From positions 62,001 through 126,000 of the forward strand of contig NZ_NWSX01000011.1 of assembly GCF_002531825.1 (NCBI RefSeq): DNA of 64,000 nt. The letters run 5' to 3'. Each line of letters opens with the position of its first letter. Position 1 is the stretch's first letter. Below the pieces are notes generated by a model. That model was given only the letters and a program-made list of their open reading frames with translations, had not been told where the DNA came from and did not search any database. This document shows, piece by piece, positions 19,817 to 27,650 of this stretch. The translations under genes and the position numbers were made by a program. Origin of the DNA: Rhizobium sp. J15. GTDB taxonomy: Bacteria > Pseudomonadota > Alphaproteobacteria > Rhizobiales > Rhizobiaceae.

Positions 19817-20272
19817 TTACTGGTCCTTCTTCTGCTGCGTCACGAGGCCGATATTCTTGAAACCGGCCCCCTGGATGCGCGCCATGACGTCAGCGATGAC
19901 GCCGTAGGGCGCCGTTGCATCGCCGCGCACGAAGATGCGTTCGTTATAGCCGGTGGTCGCGATCGCCTCGAGCTTGGCGGCGATCTCGGCCGCCGGGATC
20001 GGCGTTTCCTGCAGGAACACCTCGCCGTCGTTCTTGACGGAGATGGTGATCGGCTGCGTCTCGGAATTCAGCGCCTTGGCCTGCGTTTCCGGCAGGTCGA
20101 TCGGCACGCCGACCGTCATCATCGGTGCTGCGACCATGAAGATGATCAGAAGCACCAGCATGACGTCGACGAGCGGCGTCACGTTGATTTCGGAGATCAC
20201 GGCCTTGTTCCGACCGCCGCGACGGCGGCGTCCGCCGCCCCCGCCGCCATTGCCTCCAACAGCCATACCCAT
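19817..20272 (-). CDS. tolR: TolR biopolymer transport protein
   Basis: TolR is an ExbD-family protein, part of the TolQR proton-driven motor in the inner membrane. The 151-residue protein has a glycine/arginine-rich N-terminus. One membrane helix (about 32-52, PLVDVMLVLLIIFMVAAPMM) contains the essential aspartate of the LVDVML motif. A periplasmic domain follows with VFLQETPI and IFVRGDATAPYG. It is 8 bases downstream-adjacent to tolA and 18 from tolQ, clearly one operon. Confidence 0.95.
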   Translation of the reverse strand: MGMAVGGNGGGGGGRRRRGGRNKAVISEINVTPLVDVMLVLLIIFMVAAPMMTVGVPIDLPETQAKALNSETQPITISVKNDGEVFLQETPIPAAEIAAKLEAIATTGYNERIFVRGDATAPYGVIADVMARIQGAGFKNIGLVTQQKKDQ

Positions 20273-20290
20273 GTCAGAATACTCCGTTGG

Positions 20291-21010
20291 TTACTGCGCA
20301 GCAGCACGCGGCTGCAGCTTCTCGTCGATCTGGCGCGAAAGTATGGCGGAGAATTCATCCGCGAAACCTTCCATGCGCGCCGAGAGCTTGCCGGCGTCGG
20401 CGGAGAACTTGTTGTAGGCGATAACCGCCGGGATAGCGGCGACGAGGCCGATCGCGGTGGCGAGCAGCGCTTCGGCAATACCGGGCGCAACGACCGCAAG
20501 ATTGGTCGACTTCGAGCCGGCGATCGCCTGGAACGAGGTCATGATACCGACGACCGTGCCGAAGAGGCCGATGAACGGACCAGCAGAGCCGATGGTCGCA
20601 AGCGATCCGAGACGGGCGCCGAGATATTCGGTTTCGCGGGCGAGCGTCACGTCCATCGCGCGGTCGATACGCATCTGCAGGCCGATCGGCGAGCGGGCGC
20701 CGCGTTCGAAGGATTTCTTCCATTCGCGCATGGCCGCAACGAAGATCGACGCCAGGCCGGTATTGTTGCGCTCCGACAGCGAGCGGTAGAGTTCTTCCAG
20801 CGACTGGCCCGACCAGAAAACCTGCTCGAACTTATCGAACTGCCGCCGGGCGCGGCCATAGGCCAGGTATTTGTCGATGACGATCGCCCAGGTCCACACA
20901 GAGGCTGCGATGAGCCCGAGCATGACGAGCTTGACGACGATGCCGGCCTGCATGAAAAGCGACCAGAGGCTGACGTCCGTCGTGGCTGCTGCCAATCCTA
21001 CTTGTTCCAT
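20291..21010 (-). CDS. tolQ: TolQ proton channel protein
   Basis: TolQ is an ExbB/MotA-family inner-membrane protein that forms the ion channel with TolR. The 239-residue protein has three membrane segments: about 19-40, then about 137-160 (AGPFIGLFGTVVGIMTSF) and about 175-195 (ALLATAIGLVAAIPAVIAYN). The conserved threonine- and glycine-rich channel residues lie in the latter two. The start at 21010 (MEQVGLAAA) is preceded by GAGGATTTTGGA. It is the first gene of tolQRAB-pal; ybgC lies 374 bases upstream on the same strand. Confidence 0.95.
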   Translation of the reverse strand: MEQVGLAAATTDVSLWSLFMQAGIVVKLVMLGLIAASVWTWAIVIDKYLAYGRARRQFDKFEQVFWSGQSLEELYRSLSERNNTGLASIFVAAMREWKKSFERGARSPIGLQMRIDRAMDVTLARETEYLGARLGSLATIGSAGPFIGLFGTVVGIMTSFQAIAGSKSTNLAVVAPGIAEALLATAIGLVAAIPAVIAYNKFSADAGKLSARMEGFADEFSAILSRQIDEKLQPRAAAQ

Positions 21011-21384
21011 TGATCCAAAATCCTCGAATCCAAACGCCCGGCACAGGACCGGGCGGCACAAAGTGATCTCGCAAGAAGTGTCTGGCGGCCGCTGCCCAAA
21101 GCCCTGGTCAAGCTTCCAAGCTCATCTTCCGCCTTCTTGCCGTCAAATTTGGTCAAAGGAAGGCGTCTACCGCCCAAACTCCGACTTTCCGAGTAAGACA
21201 CTATTATGGTTAATAGATCGTTAGTGCGGGACTATGACAGTAAGCCTATTTTCGGGAGATTTTGTTCCATGGATTACTTGACCGGAACCAAGTCCGGCTG
21301 CCGAAAGAGCGCTCATCCTGCGGCGCGGGAATTCCTTCACATAAAGTTCAAGTTTTGACAAGCCCGCATTTCCAGCGATTCGGG
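21011..21384. other. 374-base intergenic region between ybgC and tolQ
   Basis: I see no gene here. The stretch probably holds the tolQ promoter. TTAA-N7-TTAG at 21210-21224 is one base off the full CtrA box. A loose hairpin near 21361-21387 overlaps the ybgC stop and could end that transcript. Confidence 0.4.
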
Positions 21385-21840
21385 CTATAGCGGCTGGCTG
21401 CCTTCCAGGAATTTTGCCGCCAGCGTTTCCGGCAGCCGCCTCGGCCGCCCCTTGGCGTTGATGACCGCGATGATCACCCTGGCTGATATCAGCAGCGTTT
21501 CGCCCGAGCGAATTTGCTGGTTGAGCACCATCTTGGCGCCCCCGGCCTTTTCCGTATGCGTCAAGATCGTCAGCACATCATCCATGCGCGCCGGGCTCTT
21601 GAAGTCGATCTCCATCCGGTGCACGACGAAGACGAGGCCTTCCTCGTCGGCACTGACGAGCTCGCGCTGCTCGACGCCGAGGCAGCGCAGATAGTCAGTG
21701 CGGCCGCGCTCGAGGAAATGCAGATAGCGGGCGTGATAGACCAGGCCGGAGAAATCCGTATCTTCATAATAGACCCGCTGGATGAGGCGGTGTCCGGCCT
21801 CCGTCAGCTCTCCCGAAATGGAAAAAGGGCGTTCCGTCAT
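21385..21840 (-). CDS. ybgC: YbgC-type acyl-CoA thioesterase (tol-pal associated)
   Basis: The 151-residue hot-dog-fold thioesterase hydrolyses acyl-CoA; in Tol-Pal operons it is usually the first gene. The motif YYEDTDFSGLVYHARYLHFLERGR (about 24-47) holds the catalytic aspartate, and LERGRTDYLR follows. The start at 21840 (MTERPF) has GGAGAAAATT upstream. An in-frame ATG further upstream would run through a set of phased repeats. It lies upstream of tolQ but with a long gap, so it may be transcribed separately. Confidence 0.9.
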   Translation of the reverse strand: MTERPFSISGELTEAGHRLIQRVYYEDTDFSGLVYHARYLHFLERGRTDYLRCLGVEQRELVSADEEGLVFVVHRMEIDFKSPARMDDVLTILTHTEKAGGAKMVLNQQIRSGETLLISARVIIAVINAKGRPRRLPETLAAKFLEGSQPL

Positions 21841-21890
21841 AATTTTCTCCAAACTCCGGTGCCCTCTTTGGCGCAACGCTTCCCGACAGG

Positions 21891-21946
21891 CAAGCATTGA
21901 ATGCCCGGCTTGCAGGCATTGAATGCGCCGCCGCAGGCATTGAATG
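21891..21946. repeat. three phased 13-bp repeats (C-A-x-GCATTGAATG) between ybgC and sqdB
   Basis: GCATTGAATG occurs at 21894, 21916 and 21937, each preceded by CA plus one base. The spacing is 22 and 21 bases, about two helical turns. The core CATTGAATG is itself nearly palindromic (CATT-x-AATG). The array lies in the 162-base divergent region, closer to ybgC. It looks like a cooperative protein-binding site; the protein is unknown. Confidence 0.6.
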
Positions 21947-22002
21947 ATTGTCATAATTCCTAACTATTCCCGATAACAAGCGACCGATCAGGAGACGATG
22001 CG

Positions 22003-23223
22003 ATGAAGATTGCGGTTATGGGCGGAGACGGTTTCATTGGCTGGCCCACCTCTCTCCACCTTTCGGATGCCGGTCACGACATCCATATCCTCGACAATCT
22101 CTCGCGCCGCTGGATCGACACCGAACTCGGCGTTCAATCGCTGACGCCGATGGATTCGATCCAGGAGCGCACCCGCATCTGGCATGCGGAAACGGGACGC
22201 CGCATCCATTTCAACCTGATCGATCTCGCCAAGGATTATGAACTGCTGAAGAAGTGGCTTTCGGAGCACCGGCCCGATGCCATCATCCATTTCGCCGAAC
22301 AGCGCGCCGCGCCCTATTCGATGAAGAGCGACCGCCACAAGAACTACACGGTCAACAACAATGTCAGCGCCACGCACAACCTGCTGAACGCGCTGACCGA
22401 ACTCAACCTCGACGCCCACCTGATCCATCTCGGCACCATGGGCGTCTACGGCTATTCGACGGTCGGCGCCGCGATTCCCGAGGGTTATCTGCCGGTCGGC
22501 ATCGAAACGGCGGCCGGCGAGACCGTCAGCCAGGAGATCCTCTATCCCTCCAATCCGGGCTCGATCTACCACATGACCAAGTGCCTGGATCAGCTTCTCT
22601 TTCAGTTCTACGCAAAGAACGACGGCCTGCGGATCACCGACCTGCACCAGGGCATCGTCTGGGGAACGCATACCGAGCAGACGCGCCGCCATGCGCAGTT
22701 GATCAACCGTTTCGATTATGACGGCGATTACGGCACGGTGCTGAACCGCTTCCTTATCCAGGCTGCAATCGGCTATCCCCTGACGGTCCACGGCACCGGC
22801 GGCCAGACCCGCGCCTTCATCCACATCCAGGATTCGGTGCGCTGCATCGAGCTGGCGCTCGAGAACCCACCCGCCCGCGGCGCCCGCGTCGAAATCTTCA
22901 ACCAGATGACGGAAACCCACCGGGTGCGCGATCTCGCCGAGATGATCGCCAGGATGACCGGCGCCAAGATCGCCTGGCTGCCCAATCCGCGCAAGGAAGC
23001 CCCGGAAAACGAGCTGATCGTCAGGAACGAGAAGTTCCTCGACCTCGGCCTCGATCCGATCACCCTGGAAACCGGCCTGCTCGGAGAGATCGTCGACGTC
23101 GCGAAGAAATTCGCCTATCGCGTCGACCGCGCGCGGGTGCCCGCTGTCTCCGCCTGGACCAGGGATATCGCCGCGACGATCGACCACGATCCGGAAGGCA
23201 AGCGGCTGAAATCGGTGTCATGA
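22003..23223 (+). CDS. sqdB: UDP-sulfoquinovose synthase SqdB
   Basis: SqdB converts UDP-glucose and sulfite to UDP-sulfoquinovose, the head-group donor for sulfolipid SQDG. The 406-residue extended SDR protein has the NAD motif GGDGFIG (7-13). Catalytic residues are T145 (HLGTMGVYG), Y189 and K193 (YHMTK). Family-specific stretches are WDTELGVQSLTP-like at 38-49 and HFAEQRAAPYSM (96-107). AGGAG lies ahead of the ATG. It heads an sqdB-sqdD-sqdC operon as in Sinorhizobium meliloti, but a palindromic element separates it from sqdD. Confidence 0.95.
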   Translation: MKIAVMGGDGFIGWPTSLHLSDAGHDIHILDNLSRRWIDTELGVQSLTPMDSIQERTRIWHAETGRRIHFNLIDLAKDYELLKKWLSEHRPDAIIHFAEQRAAPYSMKSDRHKNYTVNNNVSATHNLLNALTELNLDAHLIHLGTMGVYGYSTVGAAIPEGYLPVGIETAAGETVSQEILYPSNPGSIYHMTKCLDQLLFQFYAKNDGLRITDLHQGIVWGTHTEQTRRHAQLINRFDYDGDYGTVLNRFLIQAAIGYPLTVHGTGGQTRAFIHIQDSVRCIELALENPPARGARVEIFNQMTETHRVRDLAEMIARMTGAKIAWLPNPRKEAPENELIVRNEKFLDLGLDPITLETGLLGEIVDVAKKFAYRVDRARVPAVSAWTRDIAATIDHDPEGKRLKSVS

Positions 23224-23265
23224 GTGATGGTTTGAGAGTGAAACCCCGACAGTCCAACGATCTCT

Positions 23266-23383
23266 CCCTCATTCCTGTGCTTGTCACAGGAATCCAGCGC
23301 GCCCAAGTCCTTGGGCGCGGGAGAGTCATTCACGGCGCAGACGCGCCGTGGCTGGATTCCTGTGACAAGCACAGGAATGAGGG
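23266..23383. repeat. 118-bp nested palindromic element between sqdB and sqdD
   Basis: This copy has the same architecture as the element inside tilS: outer arms CCCTCATTCCTGTG ... CACAGGAATGAGGG and inner hairpins GCGCCCAAG/CTTGGGCGC and ACGGCGC/GCGCCGT. It lacks an 18-base internal segment of the tilS copy. It begins 43 bases after the sqdB stop and ends 24 bases before the sqdD start, so it is transcribed within the operon. Confidence 0.92.
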
Positions 23384-23407
23384 CCGCCGAGGAAGCGGCC
23401 GGCGCCG

Positions 23408-24232
23408 ATGAGCCTTACCTCAAGCTTCGCCTACGTCACCCTCGTCACCAATGCCGACTACGCCATGGGCGCGACCGCGCTTGCCCGTTCCTTGCGCCGC
23501 ACCGGCACCGACGCCCACATCGTCGTCCTCCACACCGGCGGCGTCGATCAGACCGCCCTCGCGCCGATTGAGACACTCGGCTGCCGGCTCATCGAAGTCG
23601 AGCACCTGCCGCTCTCCGACGCTTTCAACGAGCGCCACGCCCGCGGCAATCTTCATTCCGCGGCCCCGTTCACCAAGGGCCGCAAGCCGGCTTTCCATTC
23701 GCCGCTCGACAATTTCTGCAAGCTCAGGCTCTGGCAGCTCGTCGAATACGAGCGCTGCGTCTTCATCGATGCCGACGCCCTCGTGCTGAAGAACGTCGAC
23801 AGGCTCTTTCTCTATCCGGAATTCTCAGCCGCTCCCAACGTCTACGAAAGTCTCGCCGACTTCCACCGGATGAACTCGGGCGTCTTCGTCGCCAAGCCCT
23901 CGCATGACACATTCCGGCACATGCTCGAGAGGCTCGACAGGCCGGATGCCTTCTGGCGCCGCACGGACCAGACGTTTCTGGAGACTTTCTTCCCGGATTG
24001 GCACGGCCTGCCGGTCTATTTCAACATGCTGCAATATGTATGGTTCACCATGCCCGGCCTTTGGGACTGGAAGAGCATTTCGATCTTGCATTACCAGTAT
24101 GAAAAACCGTGGGAAAAGGATCACCCCAAGGCAGCGCGACTACAACCATTGATCGATTTGTGGCACCGTTTCCATGAGAATGGCGACGTACCTGAGATTG
24201 CGGCGCTGGCCAATCCGGAAGGGACGGCATGA
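23408..24232 (+). CDS. sqdD: glycogenin-like glycosyltransferase SqdD
   Basis: The protein is a GT8-type glycosyltransferase proposed to act in sulfolipid assembly with SqdB. Of 274 residues, the N-terminus has the nucleotide-sugar fold (YVTLVTNADYAMGATALARSL). The metal-binding DxD is D121-A-D123 (FIDADALVLKN). MNSGVFV and FFPDWHGLP follow, as in glycogenin-like proteins. Position between sqdB and sqdC matches the S. meliloti sqdBDC order. Its stop overlaps the sqdC start (ATGA), showing coupling. Confidence 0.88.
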   Translation: MSLTSSFAYVTLVTNADYAMGATALARSLRRTGTDAHIVVLHTGGVDQTALAPIETLGCRLIEVEHLPLSDAFNERHARGNLHSAAPFTKGRKPAFHSPLDNFCKLRLWQLVEYERCVFIDADALVLKNVDRLFLYPEFSAAPNVYESLADFHRMNSGVFVAKPSHDTFRHMLERLDRPDAFWRRTDQTFLETFFPDWHGLPVYFNMLQYVWFTMPGLWDWKSISILHYQYEKPWEKDHPKAARLQPLIDLWHRFHENGDVPEIAALANPEGTA

Positions 24233-25122
24233 AGGTACTGGTATCGGGCGGAACGGGCCTCGTCGGCCGTTATGTCGTCGAGGAACTGCTGGCCGCCGGA
24301 TATCAGGTGATCGTCGGCGGGCGCCGCGCGCCGCATCCACGCCTCTTCTCCCGCCCGGTCGAATTCGCAGCGCTTTCCCTCGATCCCGACAAGGATCAGA
24401 TCGACGTTTTCGATGACGCCTATTTCTTCGTCCACGCCGCCTTCAGCCATGTTCCCGGCAAATATCGCGGCGGCGAGGGCGACGATCCGAAAAGCTTTCA
24501 GAAACTGAACCTCGACGGCACCGTCCGGCTTTTCGAAGCCGCCAAACGCGCCGGTACGCGCCGCTGCGTCTTCCTCTCCAGCCGCGCCGCCTATGGCGAC
24601 CATCCCCCGGGAACCGAGCTTGCCGAAGCGATGCTGACGGAGCCCGAGACGCTCTACGGCCGGGTGAAGCTCGATGCCGAACGGGCGCTCGCCCATCTCG
24701 CAGCCCCCGGCTTTGCCGGCGTCAGCCTGAGAGCGACCGGCGTCTATGGCGATCTCTTTCCGAACAAATGGGACGACCTCATCGCCGATTACCTCGCTGG
24801 CCGGCCGGTTGCCGCCCGTGCCGGAACCGAAGTTCATGGCCGCGATCTCGGGCGCGCGGTGCGGCTGATGCTGGAAATGGAAAGCAACCGCATCTCCGGC
24901 GAGGTCTTCAACGTCTCGGATATATCGGTCGATACCAACGATATCCTTTCGCCCATCCGCCGCAAGACGGGCTGTCGGCACGCCCTGCCCGCCCCTGCCG
25001 ACAGGACTATGCTGACCCCCATGAGCACGGCAAAGATCCGCGCGCTCGGCTGGGCGCCCGGCGGAACCGCTCTGTTCGAGGAGACGATGCAGCGGCTCGC
25101 CGCCGGTCTGCAGCGCTTTTAA
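24229..25122 (+). CDS. sqdC: SqdC, NAD-dependent epimerase/reductase-like protein
   Basis: The 297-residue SDR-fold protein has the dinucleotide motif GGTGLVGRY (8-16). LSSRAAYGD (about 117-125) and an active-site-type YGRVK (about 144-148) fit an extended SDR. It is the third gene of sqdBDC and overlaps sqdD by four bases. In Rhodobacter sphaeroides, loss of sqdC alters sulfolipid metabolism, but the exact reaction is unsettled. The operon position is the main support for the symbol. Confidence 0.85.
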   Translation: MKVLVSGGTGLVGRYVVEELLAAGYQVIVGGRRAPHPRLFSRPVEFAALSLDPDKDQIDVFDDAYFFVHAAFSHVPGKYRGGEGDDPKSFQKLNLDGTVRLFEAAKRAGTRRCVFLSSRAAYGDHPPGTELAEAMLTEPETLYGRVKLDAERALAHLAAPGFAGVSLRATGVYGDLFPNKWDDLIADYLAGRPVAARAGTEVHGRDLGRAVRLMLEMESNRISGEVFNVSDISVDTNDILSPIRRKTGCRHALPAPADRTMLTPMSTAKIRALGWAPGGTALFEETMQRLAAGLQRF

Positions 25123-25205
25123 AGGACACAGGTCCACGCAAGTCTGACGCTGCAAAATGCGCCCGAATCGTCATCGGGGCCCGAACTGCCATTCGGGGAT
25201 TGTCC

Positions 25206-25898
25206 ATGCAGGTCGCAACCACATCAGCTTCCGTCATCTTGCGCGGCACGGCTTCGGCAGCGGGAACGTCCGCCACTGAAACCGATGCCGATCAGGGCGT
25301 GCTGAAGCTGCAGCGCGCCACTGAGGCGCTGCAGCAGATGCGCCAGACCCTGGCGAACTCGGAGGACGAAGCCAAGGCGAAGGCGCAGCGCAAGCTCGAA
25401 GAGGCAAAACAGCAGCTGGAGATGCTGAAGAGCTCCAACATGCCTCCCGAGGTCGTCGCTCGTCTCGCCGCCGAACTGGCGCGCAAGGTCGGCACTGCCG
25501 CCTCCGAATTCGCGGCGGCGGTCGCAACCGGCAGCCCGGCGGCATCTGTTCCGGCGGATGCAGCTACGGATCCTGCTGCTGCGGCAGCAAGCGACGCCGA
25601 CGCCACCTTGACGGACACCACGGCGGAAACCACCGCACCGGAACCGACCGACGCCGCCGAGGCTCGCAAGGCCTATGAGAGCACCGTGGAGGATAGCCCG
25701 AAATTTTCAGGCATCTCGGCCGACGATCGCGAGGCGATGGAAGAGTTCAAGGAAATCGTCCACGAGCTCAAGCAGCTTCTCGAAAAGGCGATGCGCGAAC
25801 TGCGCCAGCAGGACCGGCAGGCAGGCGCCCATGCCTCTGCCGATATGGCTGGCTTCTTCTCGGGCACTGCGGCGATACCGACGAGCATCGTCGTCTGA
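25206..25898 (+). CDS. hypothetical Ala-rich coiled-coil protein
   Basis: The 230-residue protein starts MQVATTSASVILRG. A coiled coil at about 30-80 (LKLQRATEALQQMRQTLANSEDEAKAKAQ region) is followed by an Ala/Asp/Thr-rich linker (about 105-155). A second charged helix spans about 170-205, and the tail is neutral. No membrane segment or signal peptide is evident. The frame extends further upstream but overlaps sqdC, so the start at 25206 is the sensible one. The ribosome site is weak (GGGGATT). I do not recognise a characterised family. Confidence 0.6.
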   Translation: MQVATTSASVILRGTASAAGTSATETDADQGVLKLQRATEALQQMRQTLANSEDEAKAKAQRKLEEAKQQLEMLKSSNMPPEVVARLAAELARKVGTAASEFAAAVATGSPAASVPADAATDPAAAAASDADATLTDTTAETTAPEPTDAAEARKAYESTVEDSPKFSGISADDREAMEEFKEIVHELKQLLEKAMRELRQQDRQAGAHASADMAGFFSGTAAIPTSIVV

Positions 25899-26004
25899 CT
25901 GCAGCGGACGAGACGTGAAACCGGCGCGCTCCTGTCGCAGCCGGCATTGCATCACTCACCCAGCCGTTTATGCTCGGCGAACTTTCCCCTATCCGGCAGA
26001 TCCG

Positions 26005-26592
26005 ATGACCGCTAGAGAATTGAAAGCGCAATTGCGCAACGAAAGGCTGGCCGCGCGCGACGCCCTCTCCGCCGAGGAACGCACCTCCAAAAGCCTTGCC
26101 ATGGCCGATCACGCCGGCGAAGCGGTTGCCTTCGCGCCGGGCACGATTATCTCCGGCTTTCTGCCGATCCGGTCGGAGGCCGATCTGAGGCCGCTGATGG
26201 CGCGCTTTGCGGCGCGCGGCGCGCGGCTCTGCGTGCCGGCGATCCTCGACAAGCAGACCATCGCCTTTCGCGAATTGGCGGAAGGCGTGTCGCTTATCTC
26301 CACCGGCTTCGGCACGGTCGGCCCCGCCGCCGACGCCGCCGTTCTCGACCCGGAGATCATGCTGGTGCCGCTTTCGGCCTTCGATACACGCGGCCATCGC
26401 ATCGGCTATGGCGCCGGCTATTACGACCGCGCCATCAGCCGGCTGAGAGAGAAAGGCCTGCATCCGAAGCTGATCGGCATTGCATTTGACTGCCAGGAAG
26501 TGGCACATGTGCCGGATGAGCCGCATGACATAAGCCTGGATGCCATCCTGACAGAAAGCGGCCTTCGCTTTTTTGCCTCTTGGATTGGATAG
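26005..26592 (+). CDS. fau: 5-formyltetrahydrofolate cyclo-ligase
   Basis: The enzyme uses ATP to convert 5-formyl-THF to 5,10-methenyl-THF, salvaging folate. The 195-residue protein has the N-terminal R-N-E-R-L-AARDAL helix, a substrate loop GFLPIRSEADLRPL and the C-terminal nucleotide-binding signature GHRIGYGAGYYDRAI (about 131-145). The ATG at 26005 fits the family length. It is followed after 3 bases by the YmdB-type gene. In many bacteria fau follows zapA and 6S RNA; here those lie about 23 kb away. Confidence 0.93.
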   Translation: MTARELKAQLRNERLAARDALSAEERTSKSLAMADHAGEAVAFAPGTIISGFLPIRSEADLRPLMARFAARGARLCVPAILDKQTIAFRELAEGVSLISTGFGTVGPAADAAVLDPEIMLVPLSAFDTRGHRIGYGAGYYDRAISRLREKGLHPKLIGIAFDCQEVAHVPDEPHDISLDAILTESGLRFFASWIG

Positions 26593-26595
26593 GGA

Positions 26596-27420
26596 ATGCG
26601 GCTGCTTTTTCTGGGTGACATGGTCGGCAAGACGGGACGCACGGCGGTCTGGGACCGCCTCCCCGGCCTGATCTCCGACCTCAGGCTCGATTTCGTCGTC
26701 GTCAACGGCGAGAACGCCGCCGGCGGCTTCGGCATCACCGAGGACATCTTTCTGGAAACGATCAATGCCGGCGCCGACGTGGTGACCACGGGCAATCACG
26801 TCTGGGACCAGAAGGAAGCCGTCGCCTTTGCCGGGCGGCACGATCAGTTTCTGCGCCCGGCCAATTATCCGCAAGGCACGCCGGGGCGTGGCTCCGGGCT
26901 GTTCTATGCCAGGAACGGCGCACGCGTGCTCGTCGCCAATGTCATGGGCCGGGTCTTCATGCATCCGGAACTCGACGATCCCTTCAAGTCGGCAGAGGTG
27001 ATCCTCGACGCCTGCCCGCTGAAGGAGCAGGCCGATGCGATCATCTTCGATTTCCACGCGGAAGCGACCAGCGAAAAGCAGTGCTTCGGCCATTTCGTCG
27101 ACGGCCGCGCCAGTTTCGTCGTCGGCACCCATACGCATGTGCCGACGGCCGATGCGCAGATCCTCAACGGCGGCACCGCCTATATGTCGGATGCCGGCAT
27201 GTGCGGCGATTACGACTCCTCCCTCGGCATGGACAAGGAGGAGCCGCTGAACCGCTTCATCTCCAAGATGCCGAAAGGCCGCATGGAAGCGGCGAGCGGC
27301 CCGGCGACGATCTGCGGCGTCGGCGTCGAGATTTCCGATGCGACGGGATTGGCCGAAAAGATCGCGCCGCTCCGGCTCGGGCCGCGTCTGGCCGAAACGG
27401 TGCCGGAATTCTGGCGGTAG
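26596..27420 (+). CDS. YmdB-type metallophosphoesterase (TIGR00282 family)
   Basis: The 274-residue protein begins MRLLFLGDMVGKTGRTAV. Metal ligands of the calcineurin-like fold are visible in GDMVG, NGENAAGGFG, TTGNHVWD and GTHTHVPTAD. The ending SDAGMCGDYDSSLGMDK is characteristic of the family. Bacillus subtilis YmdB cleaves 2',3'-cyclic nucleotides and affects gene expression; the rhizobial role is not known. It is tightly coupled to fau (3-base gap), a frequent alphaproteobacterial pairing. Confidence 0.9.
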   Translation: MRLLFLGDMVGKTGRTAVWDRLPGLISDLRLDFVVVNGENAAGGFGITEDIFLETINAGADVVTTGNHVWDQKEAVAFAGRHDQFLRPANYPQGTPGRGSGLFYARNGARVLVANVMGRVFMHPELDDPFKSAEVILDACPLKEQADAIIFDFHAEATSEKQCFGHFVDGRASFVVGTHTHVPTADAQILNGGTAYMSDAGMCGDYDSSLGMDKEEPLNRFISKMPKGRMEAASGPATICGVGVEISDATGLAEKIAPLRLGPRLAETVPEFWR

Positions 27421-27494
27421 GCGCCCGCGCCAACACGCAATTGTGAGCATCCCCAGTCTGGACCGCTGCGACCTCATGCCGCATCCTCCGGCCG

Positions 27495-27627
27495 CTAAAG
27501 CATGTCGCGCAAAAGTGTGCAGCGGTTTTCCCGGGCAAAGCGCGAAGCGCTTTTGCCGCAACGACATGCGTAACGAAAAGGGCCTAAAGCGCAAGGAGCG
27601 AATCTGAAAGATCGCGACGCGCTTTAG
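27495..27627. repeat. full copy of dispersed rhizobial palindromic repeat
   Basis: The element starts CTAAAGCATGTCGCGCAAAA and ends GATCGCGACGCGCTTTAG; its ends are partly complementary (CTAAAGC/GCTTTAG). An extra inner hairpin GGCAAAAGCGCTTCGCGCTTTGCC-like unit sits near 27534-27557. It fills most of the gap between the YmdB-type gene and the secreted hydrolase. Related copies lie at 2534, 38660 and 50066. Confidence 0.8.
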
Positions 27628-27650
27628 ATGAAAGCGCCGGAGGGGGTGGC

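Noticed and set aside
17328..19907. 859-codon plus-strand frame across tolB and tolA
   Set aside because: It is antisense to two well-supported Tol genes; the Arg/Leu-rich runs come from complementing the Pro/Lys arm of TolA.
21891..21946. Short CRISPR-like array
   Set aside because: Only three 10-13-base repeats with 8-9-base spacers; far too short for CRISPR, and no cas genes nearby. Phased operator sites fit better.
21940..22000. PHO box upstream of sqdB
   Set aside because: A single TGTCAT-like half is present without the second half at the expected spacing.
25899..26004. 6S RNA directly upstream of fau
   Set aside because: The gap is only 106 bases with no long hairpin; the zapA-linked region at 49.4-49.6 kb is a far better candidate.
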